DNA from: Staphylococcus debuckii | GTDB lineage: Bacteria > Bacillota > Bacilli > Staphylococcales > Staphylococcaceae | Direction of reading: 5' to 3' | Assembly (NCBI RefSeq): GCF_003718735.1 | Contig: NZ_CP033460.1 | Coordinates: 248,001 to 312,000, forward strand | Length of the DNA stretch: 64,000 nucleotides | Part shown: one piece after another, positions 9,637 through 18,540 of the stretch | Layout: every line of letters starts with the position of its first letter | Numbering within the stretch: the stretch's first letter is position 1 | Notes under the pieces: generated by a model | Databases searched by the model: none | What the model was told of the DNA's origin: nothing | What the model saw: only the letters and a program-made list of their open reading frames with translations | Program-made: the position numbers and the translations under genes

Positions 9637-11358
9637 CTATTTCTCTTTCCATTTATCGACTTTATCACGGTTATTTTTAATCCAATCGCTGGCAGCCTTT
9701 TTAGGCTCTTTTCCTTTTTCAATTTCTAACATGATAGACTCCATATCATCTACGCTCCATTTGAAATTATCTAAAGTTCTATAAGCTTCAGGCATATCTT
9801 TCTTTAAACCTTTACGTGCCATAGTATCAATACTTTCAGCTCTGCCCATAGTACCTTTAGGATCTTTTAAATATTTTAAATCGTAACGTTGGAATATCCA
9901 GTAAGGATTCCAACCTGTAATAACGATTTCATCTTTATTTTTTACGGCACGTTTAAGTTGAGCGTTCATAGCGCCTGTGGAAGAGATGACTTGGTCCCAT
10001 CCTTTTAAGTTTGGATAAGCTTTGATAGTTTTATCTGTGGCTTTTACAATTCCAGCACCTGGTTCAATCCCGGTAATTTTCTTTTTGGCTTGGTTATCTA
10101 AATCTTCAATAGAGTCAACATCCATATAAGAAGGTACTACAAGACCTAATTTGGCTTTTTTATCAATATGAGGCCCTAAGTTGTCTAAATCATCTTTGAA
10201 CTCTTTATATTGTGCAGCATGAGTAACTGGAAGCCAAGCACCCGTCATTGCGTCCGCTTCTCCCTTAGCTACCGCTTCCCACGTAACTGGGATATCTAAC
10301 GATGTCATATTCACTTTGTAACCTTCTTCTTCTAAGACTTGTGCAATTACATTGGTAGACACGACTTGGTCATCAGTTTGTGCATATGCCAAAGTAATTG
10401 TTCCCTTATTGGCTTTTTTAGTAGGGGAAAAGAAGATAGAAAATAAAATAACAATTAAAACGATTATCGCGATGATTGCAGTGATTATCCATTTCTTCTT
10501 TTTAGGCATGACTGACTTTTTCGGACGATTCATTGCTTGAGTGAAGCGGTCTAAAATAATAGCAAGCACTACAATACCGATACCATAAACAAATCCATTA
10601 CCGACTTCTGAACGTTGTACTGCTGCTAAAACACCTTGTCCTAAACCAGGCGTTCCAATCATAGAAGCAATTACGACCATTGAAAGTGTCAGCATAATCG
10701 TTTGGTTAATCCCTGCAAAAATATTTTCTTTTGCCATAGGTAAATCCAGTTTGAATAATCGTTGCCATGCAGTCGAACCGAAAGAATTGGACGTTTCTAC
10801 AAGTTCTTTAGAAATAGAACGAATACCTAAGTTGGTCATTCTGACTGTCGGAGGCAAAGCGAAAATAACAGAAGCGAAGACCCCTGGCACCATACCAATT
10901 CCGAAGAATGCTACTGCTGGAATTAAATAGACAAAACCAGGCATTGTTTGCATTAAATCCAAAATAGGTTTGACAACTTTTTCTACAGTATCACTTTTAG
11001 ACATCCATATCCCAAGAGGAACTCCAATAATAATAGCTACTAAACTTGAGATAATTACCAATGTGACGGTGTTCATTAAATCATCCCACATACCTTGGTT
11101 GTAAATGAAAAGTAATCCAAGGAGGGTGAATAGTGCGAATCCCCATTTACGCTTAAATACAAAGAAGGCCGCAATCACTAAAAGCGCCATCATCACAAAT
11201 GGTGGAATCGCAGTGAGAATCATGGTCATAAAATTCATGACAGCTTCACCGGTAATTTGTAAGACTGAGAAGAGGCCGGATAAATGTGTTGTCAGCCAGT
11301 CTACAATCTTATCAATCCAATCAGCAAAAGGAAGTTTAGCTGTTTCAAAATTAAACAT
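9637..11358 (-). CDS. Glycine betaine/proline-betaine ABC permease fused to substrate-binding domain
   Basis: About 573 aa. The N-terminal half is an OpuAB/ProW-like permease (about six spans, residues 15-275, with the EAA-like loop around [13 protein letters not shown]). After a linking span (about 293-315) comes an OpuAC-type betaine-binding domain (about 320-573; [14 protein letters not shown] start, aromatic residues in GAWLPVTH and GWNPYWIF). Fusion of permease and binding protein is known from lactococcal OpuABC. The protein should import compatible solutes under osmotic stress. ATG 11358 fits best, with GGAG 9 bases upstream; ATG 11364 leaves only 3 bases. It overlaps the ATPase gene by a few bases, so the two are translationally coupled. 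Whether the substrate is betaine, proline betaine or carnitine cannot be told. Confidence 0.88.
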   Translation of the reverse strand: MFNFETAKLPFADWIDKIVDWLTTHLSGLFSVLQITGEAVMNFMTMILTAIPPFVMMALLVIAAFFVFKRKWGFALFTLLGLLFIYNQGMWDDLMNTVTLVIISSLVAIIIGVPLGIWMSKSDTVEKVVKPILDLMQTMPGFVYLIPAVAFFGIGMVPGVFASVIFALPPTVRMTNLGIRSISKELVETSNSFGSTAWQRLFKLDLPMAKENIFAGINQTIMLTLSMVVIASMIGTPGLGQGVLAAVQRSEVGNGFVYGIGIVVLAIILDRFTQAMNRPKKSVMPKKKKWIITAIIAIIVLIVILFSIFFSPTKKANKGTITLAYAQTDDQVVSTNVIAQVLEEEGYKVNMTSLDIPVTWEAVAKGEADAMTGAWLPVTHAAQYKEFKDDLDNLGPHIDKKAKLGLVVPSYMDVDSIEDLDNQAKKKITGIEPGAGIVKATDKTIKAYPNLKGWDQVISSTGAMNAQLKRAVKNKDEIVITGWNPYWIFQRYDLKYLKDPKGTMGRAESIDTMARKGLKKDMPEAYRTLDNFKWSVDDMESIMLEIEKGKEPKKAASDWIKNNRDKVDKWKEK

Positions 11359-12583
11359 TTGCATTCACTCCTTCTTCTGTAGATTTGTCATCAGACTTAA
11401 CAGTAATATTATCCGTACTCATTGCGCCAATAACGCTGCCTCGAACTACCACACCAATAACATGGTCTTCTTCATTTACTACAGCAAGAGGTGCAGGTGA
11501 GTTATAAATAAGGTTGAAAATATCACTTACAAACATATCTTTATTAATTTTATACACATTTTCATCTAGTATATCTTTTAAAGTGAGTCCCTTATCTCTA
11601 GCCTCTAAGGCCTTTTCTGCAGAGATACTGCCTTTTAATTTACGTTCTCGATCAATAGCAAGCAACATACTGACTTCTTCTTGTCGCATACGTTGTAACG
11701 CCACATTTGGACCTTCAGATTCAATGTTAATAGTCAAAGGAGGTTCCATTATATTTTCTGCTGTTAAAACTTTAGAACGATCGACATCTTCGGTAAATTC
11801 TTTTACAAAGTTATTAGCAGGATGAGTTAAAATTTCTTCTCCAGTACCAATTTGCATAATCTTTCCATCACGCATCAAAGCAATGCGATCACCGATACGC
11901 AAAGCTTCGTTTAAGTCATGCGTAATAAAAATAATAATTTTCTTTACTTTACGTTGTAAGTTTAATAAATCATCTTGCATGTCGCGTCGAATCAATGGAT
12001 CAAGTGCTGAGAAAGCTTCATCCATTAATAAGATTTCCGAATCATTTGCTAATGCGCGTGCTAGCCCTACACGTTGCTGCATACCGCCTGAAAGTTGATC
12101 TGGATATTGATCTTTAAACGAAAGCAGACCTGTATCTTCTAATGCCCTTTCAGCTTGTTGTTTACGTTCTTCTTTATTAACGCCGCGTATTTCTAAACCG
12201 TACTCCGCGTTTTCTAAAACTGTTCTTTTAGGAAAAAGACCAAAATTTTGGAACACCATATTTACTTTGGTACGTCTGATTTCCCGCAGTTCACTCTTAG
12301 ACATCTTTGAAACATCCTCATCATTGATAAAAATACTTCCTGAAGTAGGTTCAATCAAACGATTAATGAGACGTACTAATGTAGATTTCCCGCTACCCGA
12401 AAGTCCCATAATTACAAAGATTTCTCCATCTTCAACATCAAAATTTGCATCGTAAACACCTACAGTTGCCCCTGTTTGCTCTAGAATCTCTTGTTTTGAC
12501 TTGCCCTTTTTAACCATGTCCAGTGCCTTTTGATTATTCTTGCCGAAGACTTTGGTTAAGTTTCTCACCCGAACTTTGCTCAA
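11351..12583 (-). CDS. Osmoprotectant ABC transporter ATPase with CBS domains (OpuAA/ProV type)
   Basis: A 410-aa ATPase. Walker A is GLSGSGKST, the signature is [14 protein letters not shown] and Walker B is [12 protein letters not shown]. The C-terminal 130 residues form a tandem CBS pair, which in OpuA senses ionic strength or c-di-AMP. The start is probably TTG 12583, since GGAG stands 8 bases before it; the GTG at 12592 is part of the GGAGTG sequence. First gene of a two-gene operon with the permease/binding-protein fusion. Osmotic induction is expected from the family; I did not find a convincing promoter motif. Confidence 0.9.
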   Translation of the reverse strand: MSKVRVRNLTKVFGKNNQKALDMVKKGKSKQEILEQTGATVGVYDANFDVEDGEIFVIMGLSGSGKSTLVRLINRLIEPTSGSIFINDEDVSKMSKSELREIRRTKVNMVFQNFGLFPKRTVLENAEYGLEIRGVNKEERKQQAERALEDTGLLSFKDQYPDQLSGGMQQRVGLARALANDSEILLMDEAFSALDPLIRRDMQDDLLNLQRKVKKIIIFITHDLNEALRIGDRIALMRDGKIMQIGTGEEILTHPANNFVKEFTEDVDRSKVLTAENIMEPPLTINIESEGPNVALQRMRQEEVSMLLAIDRERKLKGSISAEKALEARDKGLTLKDILDENVYKINKDMFVSDIFNLIYNSPAPLAVVNEEDHVIGVVVRGSVIGAMSTDNITVKSDDKSTEEGVNANV

Positions 12584-12845
12584 AATAAACACTCCATTTC
12601 AATTTCTATCGCTATAACTGTACTTTAGCAAATTAAATTTAAAAAACAACCTTATTATTAAATAGAAAAAGGCAAATTAAAAACATTCTTTTGAGTTTTT
12701 AAAAATTAGAAAGAATTAATATACTAATCTTAGTAAAATGTCTTGTAACGTTCACAAATAATTTTTAAACTTTTAGGGTTGCTAAATTTAGAAGTTTAAT
12801 AGATATCTATCTAAATTGTGGTTACATCATCCCTAAGAGTTTCAT

Positions 12846-13045
12846 CTAAATAGATCCTAATCCAATCCAAATTATAAAGTAGATAATTCCAAGCGCGAAG
12901 TTCATTGTCCACCAGTGTTTTTGAGTGACATACCCCGACGCGTATAGAATAGGAGCGGGTCCGCTGCTGTAATGTGTAGTAGAGGCGAGTAAGTTCCCAA
13001 AGAAACCTAACATGAGTGCACTTAATAAAGGCGGTGCTCCTGAAG
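12846..13045 (-). pseudogene. Remnant of a DASS-family dicarboxylate/anion transporter
   Basis: A roughly 65-residue C-terminal fragment reads GAPPLLSALMLGFFGNLLAS, then a THY-GPAPILYASGYV segment and WW...GLGS. This matches the last two membrane segments of DASS transporters (SdcS/CitT/2-oxoglutarate-malate translocators). A full protein has about 470-520 residues; here the upstream frame changes to unrelated Lys/Tyr/Asn-rich sequence and the frame stops early. There is no ribosome-binding site. The rest of the transporter has been lost, leaving a scar between the opuA-type operon and the ATP-grasp gene. Confidence 0.75.
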
Positions 13046-13098
13046 CTTTATTTCCTTGATTTTTATTTTGTAAAGTATATAAATGTTTAAATGATTGA

Positions 13099-13128
13099 TT
13101 GCAATATACAACTTTATATTTGTATACT
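13099..13128 (+). promoter_or_regulatory. Promoter with internal inverted repeat before the ATP-grasp gene
   Basis: TTGCAA (13099-13104), 18 bases, then TATACT (13123-13128). The spacer is almost filled by the inverted repeat TATACAA (13105-13111), 8 bases, TTGTATA (13120-13126), a plausible repressor site. A related repeat lies at 38599-38635. Confidence 0.5.
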
Positions 13129-13156
13129 ATTATTAACAAATTGTGAGGAGGAACGT

Positions 13157-13213
13157 ATGAATCAATCGCAAAATCAAGTTGTTAAAAGTTACACATTGAT
13201 GACAGAGAGATAA
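13157..13213 (+). CDS. 18-codon small ORF before the ATP-grasp gene
   Basis: It reads MNQSQNQVVKSYTLMTER and stops. A very strong ribosome-binding site (GAGGAGG, 13145-13151) stands 5 bases before the ATG, and a promoter-like segment lies just upstream. It ends 25 bases before the ATP-grasp gene, which has its own AAGGAG. It could be a leader peptide, a short peptide substrate, or the decayed start of a lost gene. There is no evidence beyond the ribosome-binding site and position. Confidence 0.4.
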   Translation: MNQSQNQVVKSYTLMTER

Positions 13214-13238
13214 GAAATAATAAGTAAGGAGCAATTGT

Positions 13239-14249
13239 ATGGGTACTGTAGGAATGTTAAGAACAAACACTAAACCACAGATTTTAGCAAGAACGGTTGC
13301 ATATATTTGTATGCATTACGGCATTAAATTTTTTTATTTTAGTCCTTCTGATGTGGATTTAATAAATAAAAAGATTAATGGGCAATTCTTTGAAAAAGGG
13401 AAATGGGTTAGAAAAATTGTAGATTATCCAGATGTTGTAGATAATGAACCAATGAAAATGAAAAATAAAAAAATATACAATAATTTAAAAGAGACGTCGA
13501 TATTTACAACTAATCCTTTAGGCGGAAAAAATAAAGTTTTTAGAATGTTGAAAGAGAGCCAACTATTTGAAGATGTATTAATACCGTATATTTTAGTAAG
13601 AAATCCAGATGATGTTTTAAGTTTTTTAAATCGTTATAATAAAATTTTATTGAAACCAGTTTTCAGTAATCAAGGAAGAAATATCATTGTAATTGAGAAG
13701 GCGGGAAATTCGTTTAAATTACTAGACGATAGAATCTCTAAGAGTTTAACATATAATGAATTAATAGAACTCTTAAACCAAAAATACATGAATCCTACTT
13801 ATATTTGCCAACCTTTTATTAATTCTAAAACAATAGAAGGTAGTCCATTTGATATTCGTTTGCATGTAAGAAAAAATTCAGAAGGACGATGGGAAAAGGT
13901 GAAAATCTATCCAAGGATTGGAATGGGTAAAAATATAACTTCTAACATAAGCCAAGGCGGAGGTATCTCTCCAATTGTTCCATTTTTACAACATAATTTT
14001 GGAAATGAGTGGAAAAAGATTAAGAATAAATTAGAATTATTATGTCGTAGTTTCCCTACTCGATTTGAAAGTTTATATGATTATGACTTAGATGCTTTAG
14101 GTATTGATTTTGGCATAGATCAAAAAGGTAATATCGGTTTATTCGAAGTGAACACTTATCCAGGACAACAATTCTTTTATGCAGAAGACGCTGAAGTTAG
14201 GGTAGATTACTATAGATATTTATTGAATCAAAAATCAGTGGTGCATTAA
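13239..14249 (+). CDS. YheC/YheD-like ATP-grasp enzyme
   Basis: A 336-aa protein of the YheC/YheD family, named after Bacillus spore-coat-associated proteins, with an ATP-grasp fold. It opens MGTVGMLR, then has a Lys in LLKPVFSNQGRNI (ATP-binding), SPFDIRLHVRK, and the metal-binding end IGLFEVNTYPGQQFF. ATP-grasp enzymes join a carboxylate to an amine or thiol via an acyl phosphate. Staphylococci do not sporulate, so a spore role is unlikely. AAGGAG precedes the ATG by 7 bases. It sits in an accessory-looking stretch between a decayed transporter and an SDR gene, and its A/T-rich codon use (many AAA, AAT, ATA) hints at transfer. The substrate is unknown. Confidence 0.75.
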   Translation: MGTVGMLRTNTKPQILARTVAYICMHYGIKFFYFSPSDVDLINKKINGQFFEKGKWVRKIVDYPDVVDNEPMKMKNKKIYNNLKETSIFTTNPLGGKNKVFRMLKESQLFEDVLIPYILVRNPDDVLSFLNRYNKILLKPVFSNQGRNIIVIEKAGNSFKLLDDRISKSLTYNELIELLNQKYMNPTYICQPFINSKTIEGSPFDIRLHVRKNSEGRWEKVKIYPRIGMGKNITSNISQGGGISPIVPFLQHNFGNEWKKIKNKLELLCRSFPTRFESLYDYDLDALGIDFGIDQKGNIGLFEVNTYPGQQFFYAEDAEVRVDYYRYLLNQKSVVH

Positions 14250-14554
14250 AATAATAAAAAAGCTACACCCTTAATGTTAGTGTTTCTAAGCTTTACTTTG
14301 GGATGTAGCTTTTTTCGTTTGCGAATAATCATTTTTGTATAAAATTGAGAGGTACTACTATAGGCGGCCTGTAAATAAAAGCCGCTATAAATAAGTTTCT
14401 CATAACGTTTATAACCTAAATCAGTAAAATAGCAATATCTATATTTTTAAACGTAATTACATCTTTCTTTTTAAATTTATATGAAATAGTATTTCCGTTA
14501 ACAGTTTCAATATTTGTTTTGGTAGCATATATAGAGGCATAAGCGCGAAATAAT
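14250..14554. other. Intergenic region between converging genes
   Basis: 305 bases. Apart from the terminator at its left end I see only a weak inverted repeat, ATAGGCGGC with GCCGCTAT (about 14359-14390). A minus-strand open frame (14416-14601) has no ribosome-binding site and no recognisable motif. Confidence 0.4.
14256..14315 (+). terminator. Terminator after the ATP-grasp gene
   Basis: AAAAAGCTACACCC pairs imperfectly with GGGATGTAGCTTTTT and ends in six T. Confidence 0.75.
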
Positions 14555-15310
14555 CTAAATAATAGCCCCTGGTTCTTCTGGTAATACTTGTCCACCGTCA
14601 ATAATCAATGCCTGTCCTGTGATGAATTTAGCTTCTTTAGAGGCGAAGAATGCAACGGCATAGCCGATATCTTCAGGTTCTCCTAATTCATGAGTAGGGA
14701 TAATTTTTCTTGTACCTTCTAAGTAGTCTTCACCCTGTGCTTTAAGCCCTTCAGTTAACACATTACCAGGCTGCACAGCATTTATAGTAATTCCGTATTT
14801 TGCATATTCTAAAGCTGCACTGCGCACAAAACCAAGTTGTCCAGCTTTTGAAGCACCATAGTGAGCCCATCCAGGATAACCTGTGTTTGGTCCTGTAACA
14901 GAAGAAGTCACAATTATACGGCCGTATTTTTGTTTTTTCATTATTTTCAAGACAGCTTGTGTAACAAAGAACATGCCTTTTAAGTTGATATTCTGTACAA
15001 AATCCCAATCGTCTTCTGATAATTCTTCAATACTGATTTGAGGATAAACACCTGTATTAGATGCTAATATATCAATCTTTCCAAATTGGGTTGCTATTTG
15101 GTCTACTGCTTCATCAATCTGTGATTTGTCTGTGATATCTAATTTTACAAAAGTACCATTTAATTCTTTAGCTGTTTTTTCTCCATTTTCTTTATCAATA
15201 TCTCCAATAACGACCTTTGCCCCTGCTTCTGATAAAGCTTTTGAAATTCCTTTTCCAATACCATTTGCGCCACCAGTTACTAAGGCTACTTGATTTTCTA
15301 AATTAAACAT
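14555..15310 (-). CDS. Short-chain dehydrogenase/reductase (SDR, FabG-like)
   Basis: A 251-aa classical SDR. The Rossmann motif is TGGANGIGKG (about 12-21); an Asp at the end of beta-2 (GDID) points to NAD(H). The catalytic Ser is in TSSVTG and the YxxxK pair in YGASKAG. The usual NNAG motif reads SNTG. The C-terminus ends GGQVLPEEPGAII. The family reduces or oxidises small carbonyl or alcohol substrates; annotation as 3-oxoacyl-ACP reductase is common but not supported by context. Monocistronic, divergent from the YciI-like gene. Confidence 0.85.
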   Translation of the reverse strand: MFNLENQVALVTGGANGIGKGISKALSEAGAKVVIGDIDKENGEKTAKELNGTFVKLDITDKSQIDEAVDQIATQFGKIDILASNTGVYPQISIEELSEDDWDFVQNINLKGMFFVTQAVLKIMKKQKYGRIIVTSSVTGPNTGYPGWAHYGASKAGQLGFVRSAALEYAKYGITINAVQPGNVLTEGLKAQGEDYLEGTRKIIPTHELGEPEDIGYAVAFFASKEAKFITGQALIIDGGQVLPEEPGAII

Positions 15311-15439
15311 AAATATTCACCCCATATTATATCTATTTAGTATTATCTTCCCTTAGTTATATACAAATAACTCGTTTCTATTAAAAGTCATAGTTTATAC
15401 AAACACATTAGATGGAAAATAATATTAAGAGGTGAATCC

Positions 15440-15778
15440 ATGAAATATTATCTTGTTACTTTTATACACACGGATTTAGAAGGATGGAAAAAATATGTGA
15501 ATGCACATATACAGTACTTAGAAAAATTAATTTCAGAACAGAAATTAGTGGTTTCTGGACCCTTGCAGGATGCTGAGAAGGGGAAGAAGGAAGCGGTACT
15601 CATATTTCACGTTAAAAATAAACAAGAACTCATGACTTTATTAGAAAACGATCCTTATTGGTACGAAGGTTTGGTTGCTGATTACACTATACGTGAATGG
15701 AACCCGATGTTTGGTTCTTTACAAAAGCCTAAACATAAATTGTTAGTTAAATTAAGTAAGTTGTTGAATCGAAAGTAG
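15440..15778 (+). CDS. YciI-family protein
   Basis: A 112-aa protein of the YciI / ferredoxin-like alpha-beta barrel family. It opens KYYLVTFIHTD, has a central SGPLQDAE with the conserved Gly-Pro, and NDPYWYEGLVADYTIREWNP near the end. Family members are small dimers, sometimes dehalogenase- or isomerase-like; no function can be assigned. The last 20 residues form a basic tail not typical of the family. AAGAGGTG lies upstream of the ATG. Divergent from the SDR gene. Confidence 0.8.
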   Translation: MKYYLVTFIHTDLEGWKKYVNAHIQYLEKLISEQKLVVSGPLQDAEKGKKEAVLIFHVKNKQELMTLLENDPYWYEGLVADYTIREWNPMFGSLQKPKHKLLVKLSKLLNRK

Positions 15779-15807
15779 TAATTGTTTTAAAAACTATATT
15801 AAATCTA

Positions 15808-15842
15808 GAAGGAGCATATCCAAAGAAGAATATGCTCTTTTA
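15808..15842. terminator. Bidirectional terminator
   Basis: GGAGCATAT and ATATGCTCT arms around a 10-base loop, with A/T runs on both sides, between two converging genes. Confidence 0.75.
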
Positions 15843-15846
15843 TTTA

Positions 15847-16428
15847 TTAGTTTAGTGTTACTTTTTGTTTATCAATCACTTCATCCATAGTTCCATTGTA
15901 AATAGTGACTGTTCCATCTTGATCTACTATGAAAGTATATGCTCCTACGCCAGACTTATTATTAGCCGCGATTTTCCATATACCATCGCCTTGTTCGTTA
16001 AAGGTAGGCTGTTGAAATTTAATCAAGGAAGCATCTCCGCCTTCAGTTTGGTTAACCGCTGCAATTACATAATCAAAGACATTATCTCTATTTATTCTAA
16101 AATGGGCGAGTTCAGATTTATTTACTGTTCTATGAGTACCGCCAGCACTTACTTCAACAGTTTCACTGCCATCATTTGCTTGTTGTTGAGTGTTATCTTG
16201 ATTTTCTTCTGTATTGTTTTCAGTTTCAGAGGCTTTTGCAGTAGGTTCAGCTGGATTACTAAAACCGCTGCCCTCATTGTCGTTATCATTAGACTTATCT
16301 TTTTGTTGTGCATTTAATTTATCTTTTTCTAATTCTACTTCTTGATATTTGTTATATCCGAAAAATCCGACAGAAGCTAAAATGCCTAAAAGAGCTATAG
16401 TAGTTATAATAATTAATAGTTTTTTCAT
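15847..16428 (-). CDS. Membrane-anchored low-complexity protein with C-terminal domain
   Basis: 193 aa. One N-terminal membrane span (about 4-24), a Lys/Glu/Asp/Asn/Gln-rich linker (about 30-90), then a folded domain of about 95 residues beginning around VNKSELAHFRINR and containing GDGIWKIAANNKSG and YTFIVDQDGTVTIYNG. There is no lipobox Cys and no sortase motif, so it is probably anchored by the uncleaved span with the domain outside. I do not recognise the domain. It follows the EF-hand protein by 27 bases with the same architecture, so the two are likely co-transcribed. Confidence 0.7.
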   Translation of the reverse strand: MKKLLIIITTIALLGILASVGFFGYNKYQEVELEKDKLNAQQKDKSNDNDNEGSGFSNPAEPTAKASETENNTEENQDNTQQQANDGSETVEVSAGGTHRTVNKSELAHFRINRDNVFDYVIAAVNQTEGGDASLIKFQQPTFNEQGDGIWKIAANNKSGVGAYTFIVDQDGTVTIYNGTMDEVIDKQKVTLN

Positions 16429-16455
16429 AAATTTATCCTTTTCTATTATCCTTTT

Positions 16456-17025
16456 TTAACGTGTAGCACCAGGTTCTGCTATTTCTCCGCGTGCTGCTTT
16501 CTCATATATTTTCTTTTGTGCTTCATAAGCGGCCTGTTCATCCCAATCTTTATCTACTGCTTGTTCATTATCGTTGCTACTTTCTTCAGATTGTCCATAT
16601 TCTGCTTTAGTAGGTTGGAACTTGCCCTCTTTAAATAATTTTTCTTGTTCAGGTGTCATTTCATCTTTAGAAATAGCTCCATCGCCATTATAATCATTAT
16701 CTAAATTAATATTTTCTTCTGTATTCTCTTTAGCTTCTGCAGTGTTATCCACTTGTTGAGGCGCTTCAACTTGTTGTGCGGAAGTATTTTCTATAGGTGC
16801 TTGTTCCTCATTCTCTATTTGTTGATATTCATTCTGTTGTTTTTTAGGTTTATCTTTAGATTTTTGGTGCTCCAACTTTGCTTCTTCTTTTTTGAGTTCT
16901 AAATCTTTGTAACTTCCGTATGCAAAGACGACTGAAATACCTAACACGGCCATTAATGCCACTATCCCTAAACTTGCTAATATCTTTTTCAAAAAGTTTA
17001 TTCTCCTATCCATTCTTTTATTCAT
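16456..17025 (-). CDS. Membrane-anchored protein with an EF-hand-type loop
   Basis: 189 aa. A membrane span at about 17-36 is followed by a Lys/Glu/Gln-rich region, and then DYNGDGAISKDE (about 111-122), a canonical 12-residue EF-hand calcium loop: Asp at 1, Asn at 3, Asp at 5, Ser at 9 and Glu at 12, followed by MTPEQEKLF. Only one loop is seen. The rest is acidic low-complexity sequence ending PGATR. It pairs with the gene 27 bases downstream. Calcium binding outside the membrane is an inference from the loop; the role is unknown. Confidence 0.7.
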   Translation of the reverse strand: MNKRMDRRINFLKKILASLGIVALMAVLGISVVFAYGSYKDLELKKEEAKLEHQKSKDKPKKQQNEYQQIENEEQAPIENTSAQQVEAPQQVDNTAEAKENTEENINLDNDYNGDGAISKDEMTPEQEKLFKEGKFQPTKAEYGQSEESSNDNEQAVDKDWDEQAAYEAQKKIYEKAARGEIAEPGATR

Positions 17026-17141
17026 AATAATATTAAATGAATTATGATAAAACTTCTAGTAGAAAATTAATTAATTGTTGAATTAGGTATATTTACACTT
17101 TTCAATCATCCTATGATTAAGAAGAAAAGCTGAGCAGACAT

Positions 17142-17181
17142 AAAAATAGCCGAGAAAAGTATAAAATTAACTTTCCTCGAC
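17142..17181 (-). terminator. Terminator after the flavin oxidoreductase gene
   Basis: On the minus strand the stem GTCGAGGAAAGT...ACTTTTCTCGGC is followed by TATTTTTA. Confidence 0.65.
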
Positions 17182-17191
17182 TCTCATCTCT

Positions 17192-18535
17192 CTAAAGCAT
17201 ATTCATTTTCAACATATCAATAACACCGCTGGAAGCACCAGGGAAAGCAAAGACGTGTTGGTTTAATTCTTGAGCAGTCATACGGCCGTCTACAATAAAT
17301 GTCAAGATATTAATGAGATCAGGCGCATCGTCTCCGTAAACAGCAGCCCCCACTAAATGTTTGTCTTGATCTAAAACAATATACATTTCCGCTTCAACTT
17401 CATTCTTATACTCAAATACCATTTGTTTGCCAAATGGAATACATTTCACTGTATAAGCATCGTCGTTCTCTGCTTCTTCTACAGAGACACCGATTTGTGA
17501 CAGTCTAGGTAAAGCATAGACCACTTCTGGAATTGCTGGATAGTGAATAGGTTCTGGATTTACTCCTAATATCTGACTGGCAATATAGTTGGATTCAAAT
17601 GTTGCAGTCGGTGTCAATTTCGGAATCATTTTATCTACGACATCACCGCTAGCAAAGATATTAGATACATTAGTACGCATATAATCATCTACTTGAATGC
17701 CGCGGTCGCTGAATTGGATGCCTGCATTTTCTAAGCCGATATTTTGTACGTTAGGTTTGCGGCCTGTTGCATCCAAGACGTAATCTGTTTCAATAGAGAG
17801 ACCAGATTCAGTTTCTACAAGATAGCCTTCTTTAGATGGTACAACAGCAGTTGTATTTTCGTTGAAATGGAATTGCACACCTTCATCTTTCAATTTTTCA
17901 ACTAGTTTCTGTACATGGTTGTGATTAAATCCTTTTAATGCTTCATCCGAATGATGAATAATATCTACTTTCACACCTGATTTAATCATAATAGATGCAA
18001 ATTCCATGCTGATAATACCAGCGCCAATCATAACCATGCGCTCAGGAAGCTGATCCATTGATAAGAAGTCGCGACTGTCATGAGTGTGTTCTTTTCCATC
18101 AATTTCTAGTTGATGGCTGTGTTGGCCAGTACCGATAACAATATTTTCGGCTTCTAATTCTGTGTCATCTACAGTAACAGTGTGTGTATCTTTAATGACA
18201 CCTTTGCCCATATAAAGGTCAATGCCTTGTTGTTCAATCATTGAAGCAACGAAGTCTGACATAGGATTGATAATTTCTTTTTTATATTTCATCAAATGTT
18301 CCCAATTTACTTGTAAATGATCCGCTTCAATAATGCCATTATAGTGACTGGCTTCCTCTAACACTTCATAAGGACCTTCTAATAAAATTTTGGCGTTACA
18401 GCCGAAATTGGTGCAAGTACCTGCTACTTTATCTTTTTCAATTATCGCAACGGATTTGCCTGAATTGGCTAAAGCTGCTGCTGCATGCCATGCCGCATGT
18501 CCGCTTCCTATAAATACAACATCATAACGTTTCAT
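17192..18535 (-). CDS. FAD/NAD(P)-dependent pyridine nucleotide-disulfide oxidoreductase
   Basis: About 447 aa, class I flavoprotein disulfide reductase fold. FAD-binding GSGHAAWHAAAALANSG comes near the N-terminus, then the redox-active pair GTCTNFGC (CxxxxC), a second Rossmann motif GAGIISMEFAS, and the FAD motif NIFASGDV. The C-terminal dimer domain ends HVFAFPGASSG in place of the HPTxxE motif of lipoamide dehydrogenases, so the proton relay differs and the substrate is probably not lipoamide. ATG 18535 has AAAGG 9 bases upstream; ATG 18544 overlaps the regulator's stop as ATGA. It is coupled to a thiol-type MarR regulator, suggesting a role in disulfide or electrophile stress. Confidence 0.85.
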   Translation of the reverse strand: MKRYDVVFIGSGHAAWHAAAALANSGKSVAIIEKDKVAGTCTNFGCNAKILLEGPYEVLEEASHYNGIIEADHLQVNWEHLMKYKKEIINPMSDFVASMIEQQGIDLYMGKGVIKDTHTVTVDDTELEAENIVIGTGQHSHQLEIDGKEHTHDSRDFLSMDQLPERMVMIGAGIISMEFASIMIKSGVKVDIIHHSDEALKGFNHNHVQKLVEKLKDEGVQFHFNENTTAVVPSKEGYLVETESGLSIETDYVLDATGRKPNVQNIGLENAGIQFSDRGIQVDDYMRTNVSNIFASGDVVDKMIPKLTPTATFESNYIASQILGVNPEPIHYPAIPEVVYALPRLSQIGVSVEEAENDDAYTVKCIPFGKQMVFEYKNEVEAEMYIVLDQDKHLVGAAVYGDDAPDLINILTFIVDGRMTAQELNQHVFAFPGASSGVIDMLKMNML

Positions 18536-18540
18536 GAAAA

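Larger units (their letters stand above)
12593..13156. other. Intergenic region with little besides the transporter remnant
   Basis: 564 bases between the ABC ATPase start and the next ORF. It holds the DASS remnant (12846-13045) and a promoter-like segment (13099-13128). Bases 12593-12845 are A/T-rich and I see no gene in them. Confidence 0.5.

Noticed and set aside
14416..14601. 61-codon minus-strand frame overlapping the SDR gene end
   Set aside because: Overlaps the SDR coding region in another frame, lacks a ribosome-binding site and shows no family motif.
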